Positions 36,798 to 43,877 of a stretch of DNA of 64,000 bases are shown here, piece by piece. A model generated the notes under the pieces. It was not told the DNA's origin. It made no database searches and saw only the letters and a list, made by a program, of their open reading frames with translations. Position 1 is the first letter of the stretch, and each line of letters begins with the position of its first letter. The stretch spans positions 42,936-106,935 of the forward strand of contig CAJQUW010003215.1 of NCBI GenBank assembly GCA_907163375.1, in the 5' to 3' direction. The translations under genes and the position numbers were made by a program. The DNA comes from Prostheceraeus crozeri. Taxonomy: Eukaryota > Platyhelminthes > Polycladida > Euryleptidae.

Positions 36798-37388
36798 TCA
36801 ATTGATTGAGTTTAAAATTTGATCAAGGGTTGGGCGGTGTCTCCCATGGCGAAGATACGAGTCAATAATAGCGAAGTTCCTTTTGAAAAATGATATAGAT
36901 TCCGTCGAGTTCTTAATAAACGGAAATCGTAAATATAGTTTATAAAATTTTCTTAAAAAGATGTTATAGCCTCTGGAATAACCTAATTGTTTACAAACAT
37001 GGCCACTTCCCCGGATTACAGTCAAAGCTCTTCCTTTTAACAACGATAACTTCACAGTATTGTTCACCGAAATGTCTTCTTCTCTTCTTAAATGTGCTAA
37101 ATAATTAGTTAGCTCTGATGGTAAGATGTCTCTTTGAATTTCTTCTTCAAAATTATAGTTTGAACTGATATTGATGGCGTTATCTTGCAATGTGTCTTCA
37201 AATCGATTTATCACTAAAAATTCTCTGAATGTTTTTGATGCGTGGATGTCTTCTTCCTCCCTTGGTTTAAGATATTTCTCCTGAAATTCTGTTAGCATCT
37301 CAATACACTTCTTCCGTTGATCTTCGTTCACAATAGTGTCTGAAATTTTTCTTTTCAAATCGGCAAAGGCGATGCTTGAACGTGCCAT
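36798..37388 (-). CDS. Uncharacterised 196-aa protein of the Polinton
   Basis: An open minus-strand frame starting MARSSIAFADLKRKI. It is charged and apparently helical in the first 100 residues (FQEKYLKPREEEDIHASK), with a basic aromatic C-terminal half (FLRKFYKLYLRFPF, SYLRHGRHRPTLDQIL). No signal peptide, membrane segment or known domain is visible. It differs from the other element genes: codon use is less AT-biased, the start lacks the usual A-run, and no stop-codon palindrome is present. Tandem arrays flank it on both sides. It may be a recent acquisition or an accessory gene. Function unknown. Confidence 0.6.
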   Translation of the reverse strand: MARSSIAFADLKRKISDTIVNEDQRKKCIEMLTEFQEKYLKPREEEDIHASKTFREFLVINRFEDTLQDNAINISSNYNFEEEIQRDILPSELTNYLAHLRREEDISVNNTVKLSLLKGRALTVIRGSGHVCKQLGYSRGYNIFLRKFYKLYLRFPFIKNSTESISFFKRNFAIIDSYLRHGRHRPTLDQILNSIN

Positions 37389-37785
37389 TTTCGTTAAAAC
37401 GTAGTGAATTAATTATGATAAAAAATAAAATTGTTGAAAGTCGCTGATGAAATTGACCAAAATAGATAAAGGTCACAGATGATTCGTAAGCAGTCACAGT
37501 CTCGTAGAACGCTCGCAGAATGAATGCACGCAGTAATACGTGGAATAATGGCAGCAGCTGTTCAAGTGAAAAGTCATGAGTTATGCGGGTCACAAAGAAT
37601 TCTCTCATACTGAATAGCTTAAACTGGTAGCAGCTGTTCATGTTGAGAAATTTGGTAACAGATGTTGCTAATGTCTTAATACAGATAAAACAATCAATAT
37701 TCTCTTAACAAGAGTTCATAAGAATAAAATGGAACAATGTAACGTTTTAATTTAGATTAAATTAAATCATTTCAAAATCGAATAA
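37389..37785. other. Spacer upstream of the 196-aa gene
   Basis: Mixed-composition sequence less AT-rich than the rest of the element. GCAGCTGTTCA occurs twice (about 37553 and 37630). An overlapping 113-codon minus frame (37300-37641) shares sequence with the gene start and is not called. Confidence 0.4.
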
Positions 37786-38138
37786 GTAGCAAGGAAAGTC
37801 ATCATTGTGGAACAGTTTTAAATCAATACCCCCTCCCTTCTGTCTAAGTAGTAAGGAAAGACATCATTAGAGAACAGTTTTAAATCAATACCCCCTCCCT
37901 TCTGACTAAGTAGCAAGGAAAGTCATCATTGTGGAACAGTTTTAAATCAATACCCCCTCCCTTCTGACTAAGTAGTAAAGAAAGACATCATTAGAGACCA
38001 GTTTTAAATCAATACCCCCCCCAGTAGTAAGGAAAGTCATCATTATAAAAATGTTTTAAATCAATACCCCCTTCTGACTAAGTAGTAAGGAAAGACATCA
38101 TTAGAGAACAGTTTTAAATCAATACCCCCCCCTCCTTC
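37786..38138. repeat. Tandem repeat, 62-bp unit, about 6 copies
   Basis: Units begin near 37786, 37846, 37908 and 37970, with shortened ones after. Each holds AGTAAGGAAAGACATCATTA, CAGTTTTAAATCAATACCCC and a C-rich end. The array ends about 40 bp before the protease ATG, so it may form part of that gene's control region. Confidence 0.85.
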
Positions 38139-38178
38139 TGACTTCTAGGGGTCTCTTAAGAAATTTTTTTATTATAAA

Positions 38179-38667
38179 ATGAGCAACATAAATGAGTTTT
38201 TGAAATTATATGGAACACAGACAACAACGAATTTCGATTTAAATAAGATTGCTAATCAATTGGGAATAAAGAATTTTCACATATTGATGAGGGATGAATT
38301 ACAATTCCTAAAAAATAGGCCAACAGGAACCTTCAGTTCACGGAACAAAGTTCCATCAATAACTGTAAATTTCATAACAAATCTTCATACGTCAAATGAA
38401 AAAGGTGTACATTGGTCAGCAGGCGTTAAAAATTATCAGCAGAACTATTATTTTGACCGCCCGGAGGCTGAGAACTATTGGTTCGACTCATACGGTTTGC
38501 CCCCTACAAATGAAGTAAAAGAATTACTTGGCAATGGAATTTATAATACATTTCAAATTCAAAAACCGGGAACAACTTATTGTGGGCAATTATGTTTATA
38601 CGTTTTGTACAAATTACAAAAAGGAGTATCATTTCTAGATATTATGTTAGAGTTAAACAATCTATAA
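38179..38667 (+). CDS. Adenain-like maturation cysteine protease
   Basis: A 162-residue protein with the catalytic layout of the adenovirus-type protease (Ulp1-like fold): His78 in GVHWSAG, Asp103 in YWFDSYG, Gln128 for the oxyanion hole, and nucleophile Cys135 in TTYCGQLCLYVLY. The Gln-to-Cys spacing of seven fits the family, as does the short length. In adenoviruses the enzyme trims precursor capsid and core proteins during particle maturation. That role is inferred here, since capsid genes lie nearby. The start follows a T-run and ATTATAAAATG. The gene runs opposite to and converges with the PLA2-integrase gene, 34 bp away, with a GC-rich palindrome cluster in the gap. Confidence 0.88.
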   Translation: MSNINEFLKLYGTQTTTNFDLNKIANQLGIKNFHILMRDELQFLKNRPTGTFSSRNKVPSITVNFITNLHTSNEKGVHWSAGVKNYQQNYYFDRPEAENYWFDSYGLPPTNEVKELLGNGIYNTFQIQKPGTTYCGQLCLYVLYKLQKGVSFLDIMLELNNL

Positions 38668-38670
38668 CTC

Positions 38671-38708
38671 AAGCGAAGCTAGCTAAAGCGCCACCTAGAG
38701 GTTAAAGC
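38671..38708. terminator. Palindrome cluster between convergent stops
   Basis: AGCgaaGCT directly follows the protease stop, and AGAG...CTCT surrounds the TAA stop of the opposite PLA2-integrase gene. Shared 3' signals for both genes are inferred; no transcript data. Confidence 0.5.
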
Positions 38709-40078
38709 TCTGTTTTCTGTAATTCATTTTGATAAAATCGGCCTCTGATATCTTCATCATCTAAATCTTTAATTTCATAAGTAATCGGATAACTTTGATT
38801 TATTTTGCAAACTTCAAATATTTCTTTAGTCCAATAGCCAACAAAGCCTTTTTCAAATTTATTCTTATATTTAAATATCCTAACTCTATCTCCAATTTTA
38901 AATTTTGGCTTAAGTTTCTGCAAATTCGGATTACTCTCATTCAAATTATTATTCTCGAATATTTTCTTTCGTACTAGATCAGGGTCGTCAGAAGCATTCT
39001 TTGGAGTTTCTTCAATACCAGAATGAACTTTATTATTGTACTCTTCCACAATTCCTGGTAATATCTTCAACCATTTCTGATTTTTTTGCTCAGTAAATTT
39101 CTTGAATAATTTATTTTTTAACGTCCGATTGAATCTTTCTATCACTACGGCCTTCCCTGCATTTTCAGTGGAATAAACAGTTTCAAATAGTGGCTGAACG
39201 TTTCGGTTATAAAATTCCGACCCTTTATCAACAAACAATTTTTTTGGCTTTCTATTACTTTCTTTAAAGATTTCTTCAAACGCATATTTAACTGATAGAC
39301 CACTTTTATTTTTTAAAGGCTTTACCCAAGCGTATCGTGTATATAAATCTATAACGGTCAATGCGTATTTGTAGTCCCTTTCATTCGGCATATGAATAAG
39401 ATCAGCACTCCAAATATCATCTTTATTAAATACTTTTACTTTCAATAGATATTTCGGCTTTCTATATTCCTTGTGAATTTCGGACGCATAGGTTCGAGCG
39501 TTGCTCTCAGAGTTATTAGTTCGAGCGTTGCTCTCAGAGTTATTAGTTCGAGCGTTGCTCTCAGACAGCTTAGCTGTCGTTTCATTTAAACCCTGGCCGA
39601 ATAATATTTTAGCTTGTAAAGCTTTCTTAACAAACATTCTTTCAATCTTTTCTCTAAATGTAGGATTTTGAATACTATCTAATTCTTGAATCATCTTCTT
39701 GTCAGCTGCATGTCGAGAACTTAGATCATGATTTCGATAAGCTAAATCATGCCTGTAAGCGGCGGCATCTACTCTATTTATTGGTTCTTCACCTGGTTTC
39801 GGATTATTATTCTCATCTAGTCTTATATCTAATCGAGTTCCTGGACCGGTATATGAATGACCAGGAAGATGTTTTTCTTTCGAATATTTACTCCAAATAA
39901 ATCCAGGAAAGTTTTCTAATGTTTTTTGTATATCACCACCGAAGTGGTGTGGAACTTTGTTCTTGTCACCTCCAATATGCTGACAATTTGAGTTTTTATT
40001 TTTGTTTAATAGATAATTCAATAAATCTAAATTAGAAATTTTTAATTTAATTAAATTTTCGGAATTTTTAGAATTCAT
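38702..40078 (-). CDS. Phospholipase A2-integrase fusion protein
   Basis: A 458-residue frame with two recognisable parts. Residues 65-130 match the parvovirus-VP1-type phospholipase A2: calcium loop HSYTGPGT (75-82) and catalytic His-Asp in AAAYRHDLAYR (His110, Asp111). Residues 203-440 are a retroviral-type integrase: IWSADLI (Asp226), KLFVDKGSEFYN (Asp284), VVIERFNRTLK (Glu314), then the C-terminal GDRVRIFKYK and ENELQK-like beta domain typical of Polintons. Between them a three-fold repeat of SESNARTNN, built from a GAGC-gtt-GCTC palindrome, acts as linker. Only 29 residues separate the last two acidic residues, fewer than the usual 35, and the N-terminal zinc-binding domain is not seen. 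The PLA2 would help entry through membranes and the integrase joins element DNA to the genome. The fusion may be processed by the protease; that is speculation. Confidence 0.85.
   Translation of the reverse strand: MNSKNSENLIKLKISNLDLLNYLLNKNKNSNCQHIGGDKNKVPHHFGGDIQKTLENFPGFIWSKYSKEKHLPGHSYTGPGTRLDIRLDENNNPKPGEEPINRVDAAAYRHDLAYRNHDLSSRHAADKKMIQELDSIQNPTFREKIERMFVKKALQAKILFGQGLNETTAKLSESNARTNNSESNARTNNSESNARTYASEIHKEYRKPKYLLKVKVFNKDDIWSADLIHMPNERDYKYALTVIDLYTRYAWVKPLKNKSGLSVKYAFEEIFKESNRKPKKLFVDKGSEFYNRNVQPLFETVYSTENAGKAVVIERFNRTLKNKLFKKFTEQKNQKWLKILPGIVEEYNNKVHSGIEETPKNASDDPDLVRKKIFENNNLNESNPNLQKLKPKFKIGDRVRIFKYKNKFEKGFVGYWTKEIFEVCKINQSYPITYEIKDLDDEDIRGRFYQNELQKTEL
39493..39580. repeat. In-frame palindromic tandem repeat in the PLA2-integrase linker
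   Basis: Three 27-bp units, each with GAGC-gtt-GCTC (39496, 39523, 39550), are followed by GACAGC-tta-GCTGTC (39564-39578). They encode the linker and keep frame. Confidence 0.85.
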
Positions 40079-40153
40079 TTTAAAAGATAAAAAAATTTAA
40101 AAGATAAAATAAAATAAATGTTTTACCGAAAAGAACCAAAGGTCTTGAGGTTA

Positions 40154-40636
40154 TTACCTTATCATACTAGGACTTAGATATATTCCAGAACCATCTTTAG
40201 TTTCTTTAATTTCAATTAAATCATCAACATTGTGGAGAATATTTTTAAGAACTCGTTTTCCTTCATCAACTAATTTTAATTTACTAATAAAATTATCTAC
40301 TATTCCTTCTCCCCTAGCAACTTTCTCTAACTCTCTGTTATGACGTTTTTGTTCTTCTAATGCTGCCTTCTCTGATTTATTTTTATTTACTGCTTGGACA
40401 ATACCAGCTGTCCCACCTGCAACACTTCCTGCTGCAGCTATGCCACCTATTATTAGTGGAATTAATGGGAGAATACCGCCATTCTTTTCTTCTTGTAATT
40501 GAATATTCTCTATCATTGGTTTACTTATGTAATACTTTTTTTTGTTAATCGTAATAGTTTTAGGGGTATTTTTGTCAACAATATTACGTAATTTTAATTC
40601 AACAGTTTTATTATTATTACTTTTCGCTTGCGACAT
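40154..40636 (-). CDS. Small hydrophobic virion-type protein (pX-like)
   Basis: 160 residues. A basic N-terminal region (KKKYYISKP) is followed at about 52-85 by a glycine/alanine-rich hydrophobic stretch (GGILPLIPLIIGGIAAAG). Then comes a charged helical part (KSEKAALEEQKRHNRELEKV) and a hydrophilic end. The glycine-proline-rich hydrophobic block resembles the core protein called pX in adintoviruses and adenoviruses. Assignment rests on that block and on position next to the capsid gene. The start follows ATTAAAAATG. The stop codon lies in the loop of the palindrome AGGT-taat-ACCT-type sequence at 40149-40160. A role in the virion core or membrane interaction is inferred. Confidence 0.6.
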   Translation of the reverse strand: MSQAKSNNNKTVELKLRNIVDKNTPKTITINKKKYYISKPMIENIQLQEEKNGGILPLIPLIIGGIAAAGSVAGGTAGIVQAVNKNKSEKAALEEQKRHNRELEKVARGEGIVDNFISKLKLVDEGKRVLKNILHNVDDLIEIKETKDGSGIYLSPSMIR

Positions 40637-40639
40637 TTT

Positions 40640-40805
40640 TAATAAAAAAATTTTAAGTTATCAAAAATTTTAATCTATTCTAGTTATGAATAAATTATAA
40701 GTTAAGAATTTTTTTAATCTATTCTAGTTATGAAAAATTTTAAGTTACCAAAAAATTTTAAGTTACCAAAAATTTTAATCTATTCTAGTTATGAAAAAAT
40801 TTTAA
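40640..40805. repeat. AT-rich imperfect repeats between pX-like and capsid genes
   Basis: Blocks of AATCTATTCTAGTTATGAA and AAAAATTTTAAGTTA recur three to four times upstream of the pX-like gene start and before the capsid gene stop. They could hold the promoter of the pX-like gene. Confidence 0.6.
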
Positions 40806-40815
40806 TTAACTTATC

Positions 40816-40841
40816 GGAGCGAAGCTCCTCTGGCTTTAGCC
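40816..40841. terminator. Palindromes on the capsid gene stop codon
   Basis: GGAGC-gaa-GCTCC at 40816-40828 and GGCT-tt-AGCC at 40832-40841. On the coding strand the second reads GGCTAAAGCC, and its TAA is the capsid protein stop. Confidence 0.7.
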
Positions 40842-42170
40842 TATCCTTACCATCTTTCCATTAAGAATTTCAATAGAATATTTTACATCTTCTAGCAATA
40901 AACCATAAGCCATCAATGAAGTTGTGGAATCTTTCTTTTCAATATTAATTGTTACATCACAACCATTTTTAATAATATCTTCAGATTGTGCACTTAAATC
41001 GAAACAGAAAATTGGATATAAATGTCTCCAATCTCCAGGAGTTAATTGTGGTTCAACTCCAAATTCTGTACAAAGATTTCGATAACAATCATATCCTTCC
41101 ATAAATTGATTATTGGTATCATCGAATCTTAATGGATCAATTGGATATCGAGTTTGATTTAATGAAACTTGTAAACTTCGAATTGTATTAATATGAAAAA
41201 TATTATTGTTCTTATCAAAACTTGGAGAATTATTTCTTTGAAATGTTAGTAATAAATATCTTGGGGTATTCGCAGTTCTAGTAAAATGCCAGTTAAATCT
41301 TTGTTCGGAAAAAGTTACTGAACTAGCAGTACGCTTTAGAAAATTTACTGGAATTGGTTTGTTAGTATTTAATCTTTTTGCAATAGCTGTTTCAACCTCT
41401 AAACTAGGAGTAATATGCGTAATCCACCATTCAAGTCTATCAATTTTTAAATATGCTTTTTTCCCAGTCTTACCAAAAAAGATTAATTCATTATTTGCCG
41501 TACGATGAATTATTAATTTAAATTTAAATTGATATGATATTTTGTCATAATCTAAATATCCGAATAATGGAGACAATGACCAATTTACTGTCTGTTTACT
41601 TTTCTTGTTAAATTCACGTCTTTCTTTATATGCATCATTATTTGTTTTATTTAAATGTTTTGCAATATTTTCTACATCTTTCGCAATTCCTGCTGCATCT
41701 GTTCCAGCGTGAGTTAAATCATCAACAATTATACCATCATTAGTATCAGGAAACCAACCTTCGATTTCATACTTTTTATTATTTTCACCAATTGTTATAA
41801 ATCTAAGCATTGTATCAATTACACCTGGGGAATCACTTATTGTTTCTATATTTTGAGTTGCAACATCTAAACGCATTTGTGTAAATAATCTTGGAAAAAA
41901 ATTATTTTCTAGTGTAATATTATCGGTATCTGGTAATGGTGTTGTAAAATTAGCATCACTATATAAAGAATATTCACAGTGTAAAAATGAATCAGGTAAA
42001 TATAAATAACTCTGCTGATTATCAACTTCAAAAATTAAATCACCTCCAGTATTTACTCTACTGGAAGATCCGGGATTCATAGCAATTCTTATATAGTCAT
42101 TCTTTTTTTGATTGTAACTGACGAACGGAGGATCGTCTAATCTAAATTTATTTTCGATAAGCGAAGACAT
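40836..42170 (-). CDS. Major capsid protein, double jelly-roll
   Basis: 444 residues with hallmarks of Polinton/adintovirus hexon-type capsid proteins. The N-terminus is IRIAMNPGSSSRVNTGGDLIF-like. Then come a YLYLPDSFLHCEYSLY strand region, an LFGYLDYDKISYQFKFKLII strand block near 200-230, and the conserved C-terminal YPIFCFDLSAQSEDI followed by CDVTINIEKK. Trimers of such proteins build icosahedral shells. Start MSSLIENKF follows TTTATAAAAATG; the stop sits in a small palindrome. Genes for penton, ATPase and protease in the same element support a virion role. The fold assignment is from motif memory, not alignment. Confidence 0.82.
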   Translation of the reverse strand: MSSLIENKFRLDDPPFVSYNQKKNDYIRIAMNPGSSSRVNTGGDLIFEVDNQQSYLYLPDSFLHCEYSLYSDANFTTPLPDTDNITLENNFFPRLFTQMRLDVATQNIETISDSPGVIDTMLRFITIGENNKKYEIEGWFPDTNDGIIVDDLTHAGTDAAGIAKDVENIAKHLNKTNNDAYKERREFNKKSKQTVNWSLSPLFGYLDYDKISYQFKFKLIIHRTANNELIFFGKTGKKAYLKIDRLEWWITHITPSLEVETAIAKRLNTNKPIPVNFLKRTASSVTFSEQRFNWHFTRTANTPRYLLLTFQRNNSPSFDKNNNIFHINTIRSLQVSLNQTRYPIDPLRFDDTNNQFMEGYDCYRNLCTEFGVEPQLTPGDWRHLYPIFCFDLSAQSEDIIKNGCDVTINIEKKDSTTSLMAYGLLLEDVKYSIEILNGKMVRIG

Positions 42171-42209
42171 TTTTATAAAAAATAATTTGACTTTTTGTTT
42201 TTTCTCACA

Positions 42210-42325
42210 GACAGAAAAAATTCTGCTAAAATAATTTTACTTAAATAATTTTACTAAAAAAAATTTTACTAAAAAATTTTACTAAAAAAATTTTACTAAA
42301 AAAAATTTTACTAAAAAATATATTT
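42210..42325. repeat. AT-rich tandem repeat upstream of the capsid gene
   Basis: Unit AAAATTTTACTAA, about seven copies with small length changes. It starts about 40 bp upstream of the capsid ATG (minus orientation), with a T-run and ATAAAAATG in between. Confidence 0.75.
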
Positions 42326-42337
42326 TAGAATTTTGCT

Positions 42338-42452
42338 AGACCAGCTCCGCTACAGCTTTGCTGGTTAGACCGAAGGTTGCTGCTCACGCCATTACCTCTT
42401 ATTTCTTCAATTGTTTTTTCATTATGTTTACTATTAGACGGAGCTCCGCTCC
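42338..42452. terminator. Palindrome cluster after the pVI-like gene
   Basis: GGAGC-tcc-GCTCC (42440-42452) directly follows the TGA stop of the minus-strand gene ending at 42453. Further out are GACC-gaa-GGTT near 42368 and an ACCAGC...GCTGGT pair near 42340-42365. The cluster separates this gene from the capsid promoter region. Confidence 0.6.
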
Positions 42453-42872
42453 TCAAGGTTCACCCTCTACAGCTATGTTAGCAATTTTATTTTTTGTTTC
42501 ATCTGAAAGTTTTTTTAATTTTTTTAGTTCTTCAGAATCATTCCTAAGTTTACGAATAGCTTCTAGTTGTTTTAATTCGTTTTGAGACTTAACAGCATTT
42601 GATATTGCACTAGCTGTACTACCTATAGCAGCTGCTCCTTTTGCAGCAGATGTAATCAAATCTTTATTATTTTTAATTAAGTTAACGATACTACCAATAC
42701 CAGAAAAGATGCCATCTCCTTCTTTTTGGACGGCACCTGCGGTGCCTAGGAACTTTTGTGTTCCGACAGTTTCTACACTATCATAATGGTACACAGGTTT
42801 CATAGATGGTTCATGAGCAATTTTATTATTTGATGCAAAATGTTTAAGATTGTGTTTATAAATTATAGGCAT
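42453..42872 (-). CDS. Small virion-type protein (pVI-like candidate)
   Basis: 139 residues starting MPIIYKHNLKHFAS. The middle holds a glycine-rich amphipathic segment (GDGIFSGIGSIVNLI) and an alanine-rich hydrophobic stretch (SAAKGAAAIGSTASAISNAV). A charged coiled-coil-like C-terminus follows (LEAIRKLRNDSEELKKLKKL). Similar small amphipathic proteins in adenoviruses lyse endosomal membranes (pVI), and a like role is inferred from layout and position. Residues GTQKFLGTAGAVQ are encoded by a palindrome insertion (42732-42763). The start context is CCTAAAAAATG. Confidence 0.5.
   Translation of the reverse strand: MPIIYKHNLKHFASNNKIAHEPSMKPVYHYDSVETVGTQKFLGTAGAVQKEGDGIFSGIGSIVNLIKNNKDLITSAAKGAAAIGSTASAISNAVKSQNELKQLEAIRKLRNDSEELKKLKKLSDETKNKIANIAVEGEP
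42732..42763. repeat. Palindromes inside the pVI-like coding region
   Basis: GGCACC-tgc-GGTGCC (42732-42746), then GGAAC-ttttg-tGTTCC (42749-42763), in frame. Confidence 0.8.
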
Positions 42873-42914
42873 TTTTTAGGATTAAATTTGACTTTTGGGA
42901 AAAATATCTACGTG

Positions 42915-43802
42915 TTAAGATTTACGTTTGTGAATGGACAACAACTTCGAGATAACTTTATTAATTGCCTGTTGCACTTTATCTATTGCGTCAAGCAGCG
43001 TGTGATGTACTTTAATTTCTCTTCTATTAACTTGCATTTTCTGCTGATTAATCTTCAACGCCGTTTTAAGAGCATTTAACTTAATTTTAAGAACATCTAA
43101 TTGTCTTTTAACAGCATCTAACTGTTCTTTATTTTCTTTAGAGTTTTCTTGTAAATTTTTCTTTAATTCATTTTCTAAATTGATTTTAAGAGTTTTCATT
43201 TTATCAACTTTTTCATTAAGTGAGTTTACTTCATTTATTATTCTATTCATCTTTTTCATTTGTTGAGTAATTTTAGAACTCAATTCATCAACACTTTTTT
43301 GGAATGTAGTTTGTAACTGCTTTAAATTTTTTTTAATTCTTTCAGGTAGTTTTTCTATTTCATCTTCTAATTGTTCTTTTAACATTTTTATCTGATGTTT
43401 ATTTTTAATGACTGCAGATTTTAAATTTATAGAAAGTAATATTAAAATTTTTGATTGTTCAGAAATCTTTTTAAAAAGTTTTGCTATATCTGCTTCTAGC
43501 TCTCTATCCTTTTTATCAAGTTTTAATAATTTTTCGTTTAATGATTTGTCATTAAGTTTAAGCAACTTCAATTCATTCATCAGTGGAACCAAAACATCGT
43601 TTATATATTTTTCTTTTAAGTCATTGATTTGTGCATCAACATATTGTTTATTTGTTAACTCTGTATTTTGTTGTGGAAGAATAGAAAGATGCAATGGACC
43701 AGATAAAACGTCTCCAGTTTTCATAATATAATTTTCTATCTCTATTTCTAATTCACGATTATTCGGGATATATGCACCTCCACCAACATTTGGTAACATC
43801 AT
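42915..43802 (-). CDS. Coiled-coil fibre-like protein
   Basis: 295 residues. The N-terminal 70 residues contain MKTGDVLSGPLHLS followed by ELTNKQYVDAQI. This pattern (M-x-G-D-x-L-x-G-P-L, then a short gap, then K-x-Y-V-D) recalls the start of phage tail-fibre shaft modules. Residues 70-280 are one long lysine-rich heptad-repeat coiled coil with no cysteine. Length and layout fit a trimeric fibre or spike shaft without an obvious knob. A virion attachment role is inferred. The start follows TTGTTAAAAAATG and lies 75 bp from the divergent clamp-like gene, so the two probably share a promoter region. Confidence 0.5.
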   Translation of the reverse strand: MMLPNVGGGAYIPNNRELEIEIENYIMKTGDVLSGPLHLSILPQQNTELTNKQYVDAQINDLKEKYINDVLVPLMNELKLLKLNDKSLNEKLLKLDKKDRELEADIAKLFKKISEQSKILILLSINLKSAVIKNKHQIKMLKEQLEDEIEKLPERIKKNLKQLQTTFQKSVDELSSKITQQMKKMNRIINEVNSLNEKVDKMKTLKINLENELKKNLQENSKENKEQLDAVKRQLDVLKIKLNALKTALKINQQKMQVNRREIKVHHTLLDAIDKVQQAINKVISKLLSIHKRKS

Positions 43803-43877
43803 TTTTTAACAATAAAAAAATAAAATTTTTTCTAATAAAAATAAAAAAATAAAATTTTTTCTAATAAAAATAAAAAA
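43803..43877. promoter_or_regulatory. Divergent promoter region
   Basis: 75 bp of almost pure A/T between two ORFs that start in opposite directions. It carries a repeated AATAAAAAAATAAAATTTTTTCT unit in parts. The start-proximal A-runs point both ways. Confidence 0.5.

Noticed and set aside
37300-37641. 113-codon minus-strand frame overlapping the 196-aa gene start
   Set aside because: Shadow frame: different frame over the same DNA, with no motif.
39490-39580. CRISPR-like short regular repeats
   Set aside because: Units are adjacent with no spacers and lie in a eukaryotic viral coding region.
43408-43731. Plus-strand frame opposite the fibre-like gene
   Set aside because: Ser/Phe-rich mirror of a Lys-rich coiled coil; no start context.
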